Position numbers and translations under genes: made by a program
In this document: in pieces, positions 19,801 through 27,724 of the stretch
How positions within the stretch are numbered: position 1 is the stretch's first letter
How the letters are laid out: each line of letters starts with the position of its first letter
Notes under the pieces: model-generated
Database searches by the model: none
The model's input: the letters and a program-made list of their open reading frames with translations, nothing else
What the model was told of the DNA's origin: nothing
NCBI RefSeq assembly: GCF_014108865.1
Contig: NZ_CP053928.1
Span: forward strand, 3,410,001 to 3,474,000
DNA length: 64,000 nucleotides
From: Nocardioides sp. WS12
GTDB lineage: Bacteria; Actinomycetota; Actinomycetes; Propionibacteriales; Nocardioidaceae
Reading direction: 5' to 3'

Positions 19801-21538
19801 CGCTCAGGTCGAGGGCCATCGGCAGCGTCACGGTGACCTCAGGCGTCACGGTTGCTGTCGAGAGCGGTGCGTTCGCGGCCGCGACACCTGTCTTCGCCTT
19901 GAGCGCGTCGGCGAACTCCGGTGCGCCGGTCTTGGGGTCGGCGGCCTCGACCGAGAAGCTGATCCCGTCGTCCGGGGTCCCTTCGGACCAACCCGCAGCG
20001 GTCAGCGTCAGGCTGTGCTCCGTGAACGAGGCAACCGTTCCGTACGACGTACCAGCGGTCACACGGCGGCCGAGGAGGTCGGCGCCGGGCGCGCCCGGGG
20101 CGCCATTGAAGTCCACGCCCGTCGCGGTCAGACCGGTCGCGCTGTAGTTGCCCGTGCCCGTCGTGGCCGCGCCGAGGATGTTCAGCTCGAGGTCCTCCAC
20201 ACCACCGCGGGTGGTCTGGATGGTGAAGTTGACGACCTTGTCCGTCGCGTCATAGGTGGCGGCGTCCCCGTCCCCGAGCACCTCGATCGTCCACCCGGCG
20301 TCGGCGTACACGGAGCCGTCGAGTTCCTCCAGCATGTCCTGAAGGGACGCGAAGGTCGGCTGACCCGGTGTCTGGTCGTCGGTGTCCGCGTCCGGCACGT
20401 GCTCGGCGAGGAAGTTCTTGATGCCGCCCACGGCGTCGATCGCGTTCGCGATGGAACCACGCATCAGCGGCAGGTTGCCGTCCTTGGCGTCCTGCATGCC
20501 GATGACGGCCGAAGCGGCCTGGGACAACCCGGCGGCAAGGTCCCGCGGAGTCAGGGTGAGGAACGGCTGCGCCTCATCGGGTACGACGGCAGTGACGCCG
20601 GGCGCCTCGAAGGAGTCCGGGTTCGCGGACGACAGCGTGACGGTGCCGCCGACGCTGGGAAGATCTGCGACCAGGCTGCTCGACCGCGGCTCGGCGACGA
20701 GCTCGCCGGTGAGTTCACCACTCCGTGTGGCGGTCACCAGGCCGGTGCCCGCACCGTCGGCGGCCAGCTCACCGTCGTCGACGGCGACCGTGTCGGGGTT
20801 GTCGAAGGCGAGTGCGCCCGCTGCGTCGTTGTCCGGGTTGGCCCACGCCGTGGTGACAGTGCTCTCGAGGTGGTAGTCGTCGTCCCCGTCGCTGCCGGTG
20901 ACCTCGACCCCGAGGATGCCGAGACCAGCTTCGAGCACCTTGCCGTCCGGCAGGTCAGCCGTGGTCGCGATGGTCAGCGACGGGTCGGTCAAGCTCGTCA
21001 GGTCGTCCGTGGCGTCGTACACGAACGTGAACGAGCCGGTCATCGTGCCGGTGACCTCGATGCCGTCACCGGTGGACAGGCTCAGGGTGCCGTCCTGGGC
21101 GCGGATGTCCAGGCCAGCATCCAGATCGACGGTTCGGGTGAAGCCGACCGTCAGGGTGTGGTCGTTCGGCTTGCTGGCGTCGAAGGTCCAGCCACCACCG
21201 TCAGCGCCGTCGATGTAGGTCGTCAGAGCGGTCAGGCTGTCCTGCGTGTCCGCGTCCGCCAACTGCCCCCCGGCAGCGAGCGCTTCGGAGAACGCCGTCT
21301 TCAGTTTCACCGACTCGGCTGGCGTGACCGCCAGCGTCGGCAACTGCTGGGACAACGACGTGCTCGATGCCACCTGCGGCAGGAAGTCCGAGGCGAACCG
21401 CTTGAAGAACCCCGTCACCGCCGTCGTGGCGTCATCGGGAGCAGCGGCCTGCGCCGGAGGCGAGACCGCGATTCCGAGGGTTGCGACCACCGCGACCGAG
21501 ACCGCTGAAGACATGACGGAACGATGGCGACGCAGCAT
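10880..21538 (-). CDS. Giant secreted RTX-type calcium-binding repeat protein (3,552 residues)
   Basis: A single uninterrupted 10.66-kb frame. MLRRHRSVMSSAVSVAVVA to SPPAQAAA is a Sec signal peptide with an AQA-A cleavage site; GAGGG lies upstream of the ATG at 21538. Residues up to about 2,100 are beta-rich, acidic, Gly/Asp/Thr-rich and of no recognised enzyme family, with one fibronectin-III-like module near 1260-1380 (VTWEEVEAATAGYRILRS). From about 2150 to 3330 come RTX nonapeptides of the GGxGxDxxx type (GGAGNDSI, GGNGVDIV, GGRGNDVLWGG), which fold into Ca2+-stabilised beta-rolls. A 220-residue non-repeat tail ends in DDSACAGF; there is no LPxTG anchor and no type I secretion gene nearby. 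Likely a secreted surface-associated protein or adhesin; the true role is unknown. Confidence 0.88.
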   Translation of the reverse strand: MLRRHRSVMSSAVSVAVVATLGIAVSPPAQAAAPDDATTAVTGFFKRFASDFLPQVASSTSLSQQLPTLAVTPAESVKLKTAFSEALAAGGQLADADTQDSLTALTTYIDGADGGGWTFDASKPNDHTLTVGFTRTVDLDAGLDIRAQDGTLSLSTGDGIEVTGTMTGSFTFVYDATDDLTSLTDPSLTIATTADLPDGKVLEAGLGILGVEVTGSDGDDDYHLESTVTTAWANPDNDAAGALAFDNPDTVAVDDGELAADGAGTGLVTATRSGELTGELVAEPRSSSLVADLPSVGGTVTLSSANPDSFEAPGVTAVVPDEAQPFLTLTPRDLAAGLSQAASAVIGMQDAKDGNLPLMRGSIANAIDAVGGIKNFLAEHVPDADTDDQTPGQPTFASLQDMLEELDGSVYADAGWTIEVLGDGDAATYDATDKVVNFTIQTTRGGVEDLELNILGAATTGTGNYSATGLTATGVDFNGAPGAPGADLLGRRVTAGTSYGTVASFTEHSLTLTAAGWSEGTPDDGISFSVEAADPKTGAPEFADALKAKTGVAAANAPLSTATVTPEVTVTLPMALDLSDPLTYVNGDQEEVPDCDPSEATAPCPFQQVDASGLGRVITSLPLAADRVLLRQSDRTVLDADASITSPVQINTSSGFLALSIGGDLDATVEQTLTLEGEGDIPIPAFVERVRRQAENTSDAADDVFSQELGGSMSAELEISVDDAPDAFADGENSTNVTVTGSVADLANGIDADADPAEVTVTPEDAERAGLLLALNFEPDNPTSLFGGVQAAFENAGSDLTTMTGGGLDVPIPFVGSSVGQLIGAGASGAAGVDYSQHAASGEIPATTWLTDAGADFDQAFVGRQIVIGSTLSTIVAQDGDILVLSPQLESVPEDGTPYLVENELLGAAHTLMAGTPASLQETIAIAQDALGHDSTIDFGLIDAGADGAQLRLDLTWHREYGVAREVNLEFDGQQLIGVSGGGELSVEASGTVKLRLLLPLSAEAMLDPIDNTLVDETESSIDFGVNVSAENAHIGASIGPISVDLGTEEEPGSFHAGFGVEVTGTTGEDTPSIVDFFSSGFDVALTNGGADCGDEDAVILCADFPMFVNDTAVLGGNLTVTSTLGDGDDLSDVFTGTSTVVETPGDLEGLISGKPFEFGTLAEGLQQYLFYAETALRTASNGGELPVIGKDLQAGADFMGDTRKKIDDFIQANGDPSTVSKARELLTTKLGEALDIKINGPTGIQLDFTCNSPLLPPAAPEAEAVDAADTDTTTYFYKVVSLYKESATVTKESVPSDASSVVTNASGLSATKYNTVTWEEVEAATAGYRILRSNTVDGVYKSLGTVAKGVLTYADNKTTPAPATYIATKYAPRLPALACDDLASVTEIEGVTLGLVLGQGIVSADKGCEDDETVDGLGECLGGKLPVDLGLPGLSLKTGDGGSVSGGVGWSLDVKIGMSRSRGFYIDTSKVNEFAVGAALQLDQADGTTPDLQAQLSIIKVDVKKNAPIKPEFVGLFGIDIIGPGGDLSLAEIARIRVADAIKVSIKAKVDINWHLKASVDAAMPGVSTDFRLTWGWGASSGPAVPPSNTDNLVIKFNNVTLNAGKFFGDALAPYLKQIVDAAKPLQPILDTIFTPMPVISDLSKAAGGGEVTIATLADKFNTLPGGAKIKPFLNALKTVRGLLNDVKCTENDCGVNIGSFNLLASRTATTNVTAGNSTALIDKTPASAPGGTYDPKPGATNAINAKDASGSLANPAKVQPRSALTAGISIPVIEDPTILFNLISGGDIPLVEFDSGPLSLGFQFQKSFGPIYAPPPVMMVIGGGASVELRIAAGFDTYGIRKAIETGDAAEVLDSLYFKTIDKNGVPIPVVKFTGYLEAGASVSLGILEVGVVGGIKLTVGFYWNDPNNDGKFRLFEFAAAAAKNPICLFNVGGELSLYIKIFVEIGISPFSVSFDFTLVNIKLLDFNLKPNCTPPPPRLGGTKGDVLYVFAGKFGGGGPRGDALWDSGGKDETWVVRQVPAYTEEDGEVHKPAVEIRGLGLTETFPDEGGNTIKTVVLDGRDYDGKLTVSFTGGSAPVANAVPQPFDKTAVVFTGDGDDVIRTGVGTSWVDSGGGSDLVTTLDRTDLADSPDAVGAAKAIVAGGAGNDSITVGNGNDSVTGDGSLVPLSAAREVDLAPAKAGKVTLLDPVDVGSLVAPTDAVLFASTGSGNDQIAAGLGKVKLAGNGGNDTIGTANDSVLADSEGIKAGTTGGSAAEEALYRGRDSVLVGGPGSDVMKSGSADDEIYTGKYDKIGESGTGADDAATDRNTVDTGIGNDTVYGSNGLDFVTTGSLSNQKAIVYGGAGADVLTGGLGSDEIYGGPGDDYVVAALSTVGEPGSATDVLGSAREVIVLPGAGSSPKKLVGGTGSDRIYGSDGPSSIFGDTTVDACAVQSDPVSKQPDETTVEADAADLIFGGNGVDIVNAGGGGDWAYTAGAADRVCGNSGTDHLYGGDDADLVYGGSGNDQGYGEAGTDQVYGNTGADALYGGAGADRLQGNKGDDWIDGGTEADVLLGGTSKAGTDDGADTVLGAGGEDVLVGDNATTDELAGAPYPTDLGSDNAALGGNDYLVGGDDADRSYGGLADDISYGGNADDYAEGNPGTDQIWGEAGDDDLVGGSSELASGLLLGSEPGRPDANDSLYGGGGQDVIAGDNAWVVRGGTAHPVMAGRGLTTTRGVDLADESGTQTGVAGGDAIEGGDAADVVFGQRGDDDISLQAGADYGEGGRGADTVRGGQGDDDVVGGSFTPASGVLPNASGQADGDDTLTGDAGEDVLLGDNGSLTRPIASFPVAGSLTANRVEVQRVIAPYDLGDSAASDRSGADKLTGDAANDVILGQGGNDRADGGSGADYAEGGQGSDLVLGGTEDDDVVGGSSATISTNAGGAVGQPDGDDNVYGGEGSDLAIGDNGMLTRVTSGRDWRTNRADADQNALVPGRGVAEFDLNGPMTASANSLHSGADSLSGQAGVDVILGQDGNDRISGGGNDDYIEGQGGADVINGDVALTALEIVSAPAGAAWATPGVDANTVTAGQDDITGGWSRQAYRDGNDTIHGDGDDDFVVGDNGSIARVVENEQSEAIYSKRYGSSRTGDAKVRVAGGGKASTRFCPVSGSGASATCEVSGASGNDILFGDDGQDILYGQDGADTIRGGADDDDLYGELGGDNLFGDDGEDSILGDRGGVQDRYEDGSRATSTTLSQPPQVTHKTRLSGSVSREADLLHDVNGMDFVGGPTAAKMPLDGIEFGGADRIRGGNDHDSIHGGAGDDLANGDTGGDALFGGRGNDVLWGGLGRQCVATDAACLADPGASGEFIDHLAGGKNDDIIDWRPRGVYGTGAQFTGRTCTTGSAPVTTKKDGTTDPCSWFEMTDRADDTAAVATQANNQHRQGIDWIYGGWDRDVMQADQAINGPNGGDRLIDWNGVYNLYTHCNSAYGGFNDLRAPSPAIQSFLQVWATGNGAGRPGASADVLTPGTSAYDELALVNTEDGKGHGTGSPYPSTPGHFDDSACAGF
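11560..15110 (-). repeat. RTX repeat region with about 120-residue super-repeats
   Basis: Within the giant gene, RTX nonapeptides are grouped into larger blocks each marked by a 'GxxDGDD...G.DVL.GDN' signature. Markers include EDVLVGDNATTD (near residue 2579), QDVIAGDNAWVV (2696), EDVLLGDNGSLTR (2819), SDLAIGDNGMLTR (2946) and DDFVVGDNGSIAR (3104), i.e. spacings of roughly 117, 123, 127 and 158 residues. Positions were estimated from DNA coordinates. The blocks look like successive duplications that have diverged at DNA level. Confidence 0.75.
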
Positions 21539-21673
21539 GAGAGTTCCCTCGTGAGCCCGCGGGTCAGAACGTCGGGGGTCGGTGTCTGCCCCCACGGGCC
21601 TAGTCAACGCTGAGTCTGGCCCTCAACCACGTCCGCCCGAGGCGAAACGGTGCAACCTCACCAGATTTTGCCT

Positions 21674-23281
21674 TCAGCCCAGACCGAGGCGCCGGGTCGT
21701 TTCCGCGCGCATCTCGATCTTGCGGACCTTGCCGGTGACGGTCATCGGGAATTCATCGACGACCAGGACGTAGCGCGGGATCTTGTAGTGGGCGAGCTTT
21801 CCGGTCGCGAACGCCTTGACGGCAGCCGCATCCAACGCGACCGCGTCGGGCTTCATCTTGACCCAGGCGCACAGCTCCTCGCCGTACTTCTCATCAGGAA
21901 CACCGATCACCTGGACGTCCTCGACGTCGGGGTGGGTGTAGAGGAACTCCTCGATCTCGCGGGGATAGATGTTCTCCCCACCACGGATCACCATGTCCTT
22001 GATCCGCCCCACGATCGCGCAGTACCCGTCCTCGCGCATCACCGCCAGGTCACCGGTGTGCATCCACCCCTCAGCATCGATCGCCTCGGCCGTCTTCGCC
22101 TCGTCCTCCCAGTAGCCGAGCATCACCGAATACCCACGGGTGCAGAACTCCCCCGCTTCACCACGCTCGACCGTCTCCCCCGACACGGGGTCGACGATCT
22201 TCACCTCGACATGCGGGTGCGCACGCCCGATCGTCGCCGTACGACGGTCCAGGTCGTCGTCCGCTCGGGTCTGCGTTGCCACGGGGCTGGTCTCGGTCAT
22301 GCCGTAGGCAATCGACACCTCGCCCATGTGCATGTCCTCGATGCAGTGCTTCATCACCTCGACCGGACACGGCGAGCCGGCCATGATCCCGGTCCGCAGG
22401 CTCGACAGGTCGTAGTCGGCGAACCCAGGCGCGTTCTGCATCGCGATGAACATCGTCGGCACGCCATACACACCCGTGCACTTCTCGTCCTGAATGGTCT
22501 GCAGGGTGATGGCCGGGTCGAAACCGGGCGCCGGGATCACCATCGTCGCGCCGTGGGTGGTGCACCCCAGGTTGCCCATCACCATCCCGAAGCAGTGATA
22601 GAACGGCACCGGGATGCACAACCGGTCCTCAGGGGTGAAGTTGATCGTCTCGGTCACGAAGTACCCGTTGTTCAAGATGTTGCGGTGCGACAGGGTCGCA
22701 CCCTTCGGAAAACCCGTCGTGCCAGACGTGTACTGGATGTTGATCGGGTCGTTGGCCTCGAGTTGCCAGGTCACCAGATCAGCCAGCGTGACCCCCGGAT
22801 CGTGGACGTTGTGTTCGGTCCACTCCGCCGACCCGAGGAACAGGACCTGCTCCACCGCGGTCTCCTCGACCACCTCGGCCACCATCGCCCGGTAGTCGCT
22901 GGTCTTGAAGTCCGTCGCGGACACGAGGAGCTTCACCCCCGCCTGCTTGAGCACATAGGCCAGTTCGTGGGTGCGGTAGGCGGGGTTGATGTTGACCAGG
23001 ATCGCGCCGATCTTCGCCGTGGCGTACTGCGTGATCGTCCATTCCGCGCAGTTCGGCGACCAGATGCCGACCCGGTCACCCTTCGCGATCCCGGCACGCA
23101 ACAGACCGACCGCGAACGCGTCGACGTCCCGGTCCAGTTCCGCATAGGTCCACCGCCGACCAGTCGCCACCTCGACCAGCGCCTCGCGGTCGCCGTACGA
23201 CGCCACCGTGCGCTCGAAGTTCTCCCCGATCGTCTCCTCCAACAGGGCCGTGTCCGTCTCTCCGCCAGCAATCGACTTCAC
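21674..23281 (-). CDS. Fatty-acyl-CoA synthetase (AMP-forming)
   Basis: A 535-residue adenylate-forming enzyme that activates a carboxylic acid to its CoA thioester through an acyl-AMP. The P-loop-like motif is [11 protein letters not shown], the core motif AYGMTETSP follows, the hinge aspartate region is [16 protein letters not shown], and the catalytic lysine lies in MTVTGKVRK near the end. Length and motifs fit medium- or long-chain acyl-CoA ligases of actinobacterial beta-oxidation; chain length cannot be assigned. It is divergent from a patatin-like phospholipase gene with only 33 bp between the starts, suggesting joint use in lipid turnover. Confidence 0.93.
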   Translation of the reverse strand: MKSIAGGETDTALLEETIGENFERTVASYGDREALVEVATGRRWTYAELDRDVDAFAVGLLRAGIAKGDRVGIWSPNCAEWTITQYATAKIGAILVNINPAYRTHELAYVLKQAGVKLLVSATDFKTSDYRAMVAEVVEETAVEQVLFLGSAEWTEHNVHDPGVTLADLVTWQLEANDPINIQYTSGTTGFPKGATLSHRNILNNGYFVTETINFTPEDRLCIPVPFYHCFGMVMGNLGCTTHGATMVIPAPGFDPAITLQTIQDEKCTGVYGVPTMFIAMQNAPGFADYDLSSLRTGIMAGSPCPVEVMKHCIEDMHMGEVSIAYGMTETSPVATQTRADDDLDRRTATIGRAHPHVEVKIVDPVSGETVERGEAGEFCTRGYSVMLGYWEDEAKTAEAIDAEGWMHTGDLAVMREDGYCAIVGRIKDMVIRGGENIYPREIEEFLYTHPDVEDVQVIGVPDEKYGEELCAWVKMKPDAVALDAAAVKAFATGKLAHYKIPRYVLVVDEFPMTVTGKVRKIEMRAETTRRLGLG

Positions 23282-23314
23282 GCCGGCAAACCTACTCCCA
23301 GGACTCGCTCCCGG

Positions 23315-25021
23315 ATGGTGCTCGACGCGGCCCGGCCGGTACGCAACGCTGTCCGGATGCGTCTCCCCCGCCTCGCCGGTCGATCACAGGTTCCACTCTT
23401 CCCACCCGGGCTGGACGACCCGATCACCGGAATACCCGCGGCGCCGGATCCGGCCAAGGACCCGTCCTTCGCGCTGCAGAGGCTCGAGCGGGCGCTGGTT
23501 CGCGCGCACCTGGACGCCCCGGACGCAATGGCGGCCGTCGAGGTACGACGACTCCGCTACCTGATCAGCTTCGCCCGGCTGACCGTCTTCGAGCCGGGCG
23601 CCGCCGGGCCGCAAGGGTCCCGCGGCCGCGGCGACGTCGACGTCACCGCCGACCTCGCGCCCTGGCGCGACATCGTGATCGACAAGCTCACCGGCCCGCT
23701 CCGTCGAGAACAGGCGGCGGCGACACGGCTGGCCCGCGCTCGCGAGGTCTACCTCGAGCTCGAGGAACAGCAGACCGAGCAGCGCCGGCTCTTGCTGGAA
23801 CGGCGAGGCGCCGACTTCACCGCGGCGGAACTCGACGCGGAGGTCGGCTACAAGAGCCTCGCGCTGGTTCTTGGCGGCGGTGGCGGTGCCGGTTACGTCT
23901 ACATCGGCGCGATGCGGCGCCTCATGGAGAGCGACGTCGAGCCCGACTACATCATTGGCTCCTCGATCGGCGCCGTCCTGGGCGGACTGTTCGCCCGGCA
24001 GACGCCGATCCCGTTCGACGACTACCTGGAATTCGCCCGGTCCCTGACCTATCGCGCGGTCCTGGGCCCCGAGCCCGCACGTCGTCGGCACGGCCTGACC
24101 AGCGTCCTGTCCCTGCGGCTCGACGAGTTCGCCGCGCCGCTGTTCGAGCGCCCCGACGGCGAGCAGATGCGGATGGAGGACCTTGCCATTCCGTACGACG
24201 CCGTGGTCGCCGGCGTGCACCAGCAACTGTTCTCCCGGCTGCCCGGCCGGTTCCGCCACCAGCAGATGGCGATGGTGAAACTGCGTTCGCTGCCGGTCGT
24301 CCCGATCGGACTCGGCCCCGCCATCGTCAGCCGTCTTTGGCAGGCCGCGTCGTTCATCGACTCCCGCGTCGTCAAGCCGTTGGTCCTCGGCGATGACGAC
24401 CTGACCCGGCAGTTCAACGTGACCGATGCGATGTCGTTCTCCGCAGCGATCCCCGGCGTACTCCACCACGAGACCAAGGACCCGCGGATGATTCCGCTGC
24501 TCGATCGCTATGTCGCCGAGAAGAAGGTGGCGGCCCTGGTCGACGGCGGCGCGGCCAGCAACGTGCCGGTCGAGCAGGCGTGGATCAAGGTGCAGCGCGG
24601 CCGGATCGGGACCCGCAACGCCCTTTACCTGGCGCTGGACTGCTTCCACCCGCAGTGGGATCCGCGGCACCTGTGGCTGACGCCGATCACCCGAGCCGTG
24701 CAGGTCGGCATGGTCCGCAATGCGCCGTACGCCGACCACCTGATCCAGATGAGCCCGACCCTCTCCCCCGTCACCCTCGCACCGTCGCCGGCTGCGCTGG
24801 ACCAGGCGGTCGAGTGGGGGCATGCCTCGATGGACGAGGCGATGGTCTTCGTGAACCGGATGCTGGAGCCGGTCTGGTGGGACGGTGACGCGCCGGCGTA
24901 CGCCGACCGCTCGGGTCGCCGCGCGCGGGTCTCGCTGGCTCCGCCGATGCGTCCGATCATCGCCGCGGCGCAGGGCTCACGCGACGTCCTGCGCCGATTC
25001 CGGGACCGTCATTTCAGCTGA
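23315..25021 (+). CDS. Patatin-like phospholipase
   Basis: A 568-residue (or 554 if the ATG at 23357 is used) patatin-family serine acyl hydrolase. The oxyanion motif [12 protein letters not shown], the nucleophile elbow GSSIG and the catalytic DGGAAS are all present, forming the Ser-Asp dyad. About 180 N-terminal residues, including a charged helical stretch ([22 protein letters not shown]), precede the patatin core, as in large triacylglycerol-lipase-like patatins. No signal peptide is seen. It probably releases fatty acids that the divergent acyl-CoA ligase activates. I prefer the ATG at 23315 because CAGGA lies upstream, but the start is uncertain. Confidence 0.88.
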   Translation: MVLDAARPVRNAVRMRLPRLAGRSQVPLFPPGLDDPITGIPAAPDPAKDPSFALQRLERALVRAHLDAPDAMAAVEVRRLRYLISFARLTVFEPGAAGPQGSRGRGDVDVTADLAPWRDIVIDKLTGPLRREQAAATRLARAREVYLELEEQQTEQRRLLLERRGADFTAAELDAEVGYKSLALVLGGGGGAGYVYIGAMRRLMESDVEPDYIIGSSIGAVLGGLFARQTPIPFDDYLEFARSLTYRAVLGPEPARRRHGLTSVLSLRLDEFAAPLFERPDGEQMRMEDLAIPYDAVVAGVHQQLFSRLPGRFRHQQMAMVKLRSLPVVPIGLGPAIVSRLWQAASFIDSRVVKPLVLGDDDLTRQFNVTDAMSFSAAIPGVLHHETKDPRMIPLLDRYVAEKKVAALVDGGAASNVPVEQAWIKVQRGRIGTRNALYLALDCFHPQWDPRHLWLTPITRAVQVGMVRNAPYADHLIQMSPTLSPVTLAPSPAALDQAVEWGHASMDEAMVFVNRMLEPVWWDGDAPAYADRSGRRARVSLAPPMRPIIAAAQGSRDVLRRFRDRHFS

Positions 25022-25162
25022 ATCCGGGGTCCGTCCCAAGAACTGGCTGAGAACAAAGTCAAGACTCTGGCATTTGCCCACGGACCAGTGACGGTTGCCA
25101 CTAGCGTCTTCCGCGGGATCCCAAACCGCGCCCGACGGTCCCCACACACGCCGGGCGCGAGC

Positions 25163-25197
25163 CGTGTCCCGCCCGATTTCATGTCGGGCGGGACACG
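25163..25197. terminator. Bidirectional terminator hairpin
   Basis: A perfect 14-base stem (CGTGTCCCGCCCGA and complement) with a seven-base loop, followed by a pyrimidine-rich TGTTCCCGATCTTCTT, lies between the convergent patatin and zinc-ribbon genes. The rest of 25022-25219 holds only a weaker eight-base GC hairpin at 25127-25159. Confidence 0.82.
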
Positions 25198-25219
25198 TGT
25201 TCCCGATCTTCTTCCCGAT

Positions 25220-25387
25220 CTAGGCGACGACGTCCACGTCGCTGGCGCATTCGTTGCACCGGATGCGGTGTTCACCGCTCTCGGCCGGCTCGCCGAAGAG
25301 TCGGCGATGCCAGCGCGTCTGCTCGGTGCGCCGAAAGCAACTCGGGCACCACTCGTGTCTGACCCAAGGTCCGTAGTTCTTGCCCAC
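25220..25387 (-). CDS. 55-residue zinc-ribbon protein
   Basis: The frame encodes a small basic protein with WCPSC and CNEC, two CxxC knuckles about 30 residues apart, the spacing of a zinc ribbon. I place the start at the GTG at 25387, which has AGG eight bases upstream; the only ATG in frame (25624) would overlap the K+ channel gene by 95 bp and add low-complexity sequence. No enzymatic domain is visible. It lies downstream of the K+ channel gene on the same strand and ends just before a strong terminator. Function unknown. Confidence 0.6.
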   Translation of the reverse strand: MGKNYGPWVRHEWCPSCFRRTEQTRWHRRLFGEPAESGEHRIRCNECASDVDVVA

Positions 25388-25529
25388 GTCCTCAGCCTGC
25401 CCTGTCGCCGGGCCAAAGTCGCGCGCCGTCGAGGCAATTCCCGCGCGTCGGAGCAGGTCTGCACGATCGGCAACGAGCGGACTAGTCCCGATGAACCAGT
25501 GGTCCCGACAACAGTCCCTGGGAACTGGT

Positions 25530-26636
25530 CTAGTCCTCGTCGTTGGCGAAGTCTTCGTTGTGGGTGCCGGGGCGCGGCGCCCACGGCAGTTCCTTGGCCG
25601 GACGTACGACGACGAGCCGGTCACCGCGCGCCAGCAGGGTCACGACGGGGTCGAAGTAGCGGTACACCTTCTCGTCGCGGACAACGGCGATCACCTGGTC
25701 CGGCAGTGACTGCGGCGGCATGCCGACCTCGTTGACGAGCAACTCGCGTTCGGCGACCTCGAGGCCCTCGCCGTAGGTCAGCAGGTCCTCCATCACCGAC
25801 CCGAGCGTCGGGGACAGGGTGGACAGTCCGAGCAGCCGACCGACGGCGTCGGAGGAGGTGATCACCGAGTCGGCGCCGGACTGACGCATCAGCGGAGCGT
25901 TCTCCTGCTCGCTGACCGACGCGACGATCCACGCGTCCGGGTTCAGTTGCCGCACGGTCAGTGCGGCGAGCACGTTGGAGTCGTCGCGGCCGGTGGTGAT
26001 GATGACCTGGTCGGCCTCCGCGACGCCTGCGCGGTGCAGCACACCGCGACGGGTCGCGTCGCCGGTGACGACGGCAAGCTGGTCGGCGTGTGCGTCGGCC
26101 ATCGCGACGGGGCTCGGGTCGACAACGACCACGTGCTCGCGTTGCAGTCCGTTGTTGACCAGGGTCTCGACGGCGCTGCGTCCCTTGGTGCCGTATCCGA
26201 TCACCACGACGTGGTGTCCCATGTTCTTCCTCCATCGAGCGATGCGGAACATCTCGCGGCCGCGCTGCGCCAACACCTCGAGGGTGGTGCCGATCAAGAG
26301 CACGAGGAACGCGATACGGGCCGGGGTGATGATGAACGCGTTGACCAGGCGCGCTGGATCGCTGACCGGGGCGATGTCGCCGTACCCGGTCGTGCTGAGG
26401 GTGACGGTCGTGTAGTAGATCGCGTCGATGAGCGAGATCGTGCCGAGCGGATCGGCCGCGGTCGCGTCACCGGCGTCGCGGTAACCCTCCCCGTCGAAGT
26501 AGACGAGCATGACGGTACCGGCCATGATCCCGAACGCCATCAGAATTCGTCGGCCGAGCTCCCACCACGGTGAGCGGGTTCGTTCGGGCAGGGCAATGCG
26601 CCCCACGTTCGCCGACACTGGTGCTTCTACGCCCAC
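25530..26636 (-). CDS. Two-TM potassium channel with cytoplasmic RCK/TrkA-N domain
   Basis: A 368-residue channel subunit. Two membrane helices (RRILMAFGIMAGTVMLVYF and FIITPARIAFLVLLIG) flank a pore loop whose selectivity filter is TTGYGD, specific for K+. A Rossmann RCK domain follows (HHVVVIGYGTKGRSAVETL, with VVVDPSP as the acidic end of beta2) plus a TrkA-C-like tail, as in MthK/Kch-type channels gated by nucleotide or Ca2+. The YihY gene ends 10 bp upstream on the same strand, so the two are probably co-transcribed. Confidence 0.93.
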   Translation of the reverse strand: MGVEAPVSANVGRIALPERTRSPWWELGRRILMAFGIMAGTVMLVYFDGEGYRDAGDATAADPLGTISLIDAIYYTTVTLSTTGYGDIAPVSDPARLVNAFIITPARIAFLVLLIGTTLEVLAQRGREMFRIARWRKNMGHHVVVIGYGTKGRSAVETLVNNGLQREHVVVVDPSPVAMADAHADQLAVVTGDATRRGVLHRAGVAEADQVIITTGRDDSNVLAALTVRQLNPDAWIVASVSEQENAPLMRQSGADSVITSSDAVGRLLGLSTLSPTLGSVMEDLLTYGEGLEVAERELLVNEVGMPPQSLPDQVIAVVRDEKVYRYFDPVVTLLARGDRLVVVRPAKELPWAPRPGTHNEDFANDED

Positions 26637-26646
26637 GGCCCCGAAC

Positions 26647-27633
26647 CTAGTCCACCGGCTCAGGCGTACGGCGCAGGAGCCGTGCCATCAGTTCGCGGCG
26701 CGCCCGCTGCGTCGTCTCCTGCGGGAAGACCTCGTCGAACGCGGCGTTGACTCCGGCGCCGATCAACACGGCCAGTGCGGCGATGTAGAGCCAGATCAGG
26801 ATGGCGATCGGCGCGGCCAGCGGACCATAGATGGAGTGCGAATCCTGGGCGGTCACGGTCAGCACCCAGCGGAGCAGGTACGACCCGGCGATCCACATGA
26901 TCAGGGAGAACGTCGCGCCGGGGAGGTTGAAACTCCACTTCGTCCGGACCGGCACGGACACGTGGTAGAGCGTGGCGAGGAAGCAGATGCAGACCACGAC
27001 GACCAGCGGCCAGTAGAACTCGATCAGGAAGTCCGCACGGTTGGGCAGCCACTCCCGCACGAGGCGCGGGCCGGCCACGACCAGCGGCAGCGTGATCGCG
27101 CCGGTGATGACCGCGAGGATGTAGAGCACGAACGACAGTGCCCGGGTCTTCACGATCCCGCGGTCCCCACCGAGCCCGTGCATGATCGTGATGGTGTCGA
27201 CGAAGACGTTGAGCGCCCGCGAACCGGACCACAGCGCGAGCACGAAGCCGAGCGAGATGACGTCGAAGCGGCCGCCCTGCAGGACGTCGTCCATCGTCGG
27301 GGTGATCACCTTGCTGACGGCGGTGTCGGTGAGGAAGCGCGAGAAGAGGTCAGTGACCGCGCGCCGTACCTCCTCGACCTGGCCCGGCGTGAAGTGCTCG
27401 GTCACGTAACCGACCCCGCCGGCCATGGCGAAGATCAGCGGCGGCACGGAGAGAACCGCGAAGAATGCGCCCTCGGCGGCCAGTCCTGTCACGCGGTACT
27501 TCAGGCAGGACCCCACGGTCGTGACGGTCAGCCGCCAGACGATGTGGAGAAAGTTGCGAACGGGCGCGGGAACCCGGGCGTAGGCCATCTGGAGGGACGA
27601 CGACCGGGACTGGGGCCCCGGATCGTCACTCAT
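26647..27633 (-). CDS. YihY/BrkB family inner-membrane protein
   Basis: A 328-residue polytopic protein with about six hydrophobic segments and the YihY signature region AAEGAFFAVLSVPPLIFAMAGGVGY near the N-terminus. Mid-protein segments LILVWSGSRALNVF-like (LALWSGSRALNVFVDT) and GPLAAPIAILIWLYIAALAVLIGAGVNAAFDE are conserved in the family. The family was once named ribonuclease BN in error; its function in envelope or transport is unresolved. The ATG at 27633 gives the usual family length; longer frame upstream was rejected. Probably transcribed with the K+ channel gene. Confidence 0.88.
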   Translation of the reverse strand: MSDDPGPQSRSSSLQMAYARVPAPVRNFLHIVWRLTVTTVGSCLKYRVTGLAAEGAFFAVLSVPPLIFAMAGGVGYVTEHFTPGQVEEVRRAVTDLFSRFLTDTAVSKVITPTMDDVLQGGRFDVISLGFVLALWSGSRALNVFVDTITIMHGLGGDRGIVKTRALSFVLYILAVITGAITLPLVVAGPRLVREWLPNRADFLIEFYWPLVVVVCICFLATLYHVSVPVRTKWSFNLPGATFSLIMWIAGSYLLRWVLTVTAQDSHSIYGPLAAPIAILIWLYIAALAVLIGAGVNAAFDEVFPQETTQRARRELMARLLRRTPEPVD

Positions 27634-27724
27634 GGAAGTCACGCTATCTGTCAGAAGCCACGGACCCGGGCATCCCGACCGGCCTATCCTGCGGTGATCT
27701 GCGTCGCTCCCTCCGGAGGTCTTC

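Noticed and set aside
19025..21508. 827-codon plus-strand frame
   Set aside because: Antisense shadow of the N-terminal part of the RTX gene; no start signal and no domain.
25009..25584. 191-codon minus-strand frame over the patatin/zinc-ribbon gap
   Set aside because: It crosses a strong terminator and overlaps a better small gene in another frame.
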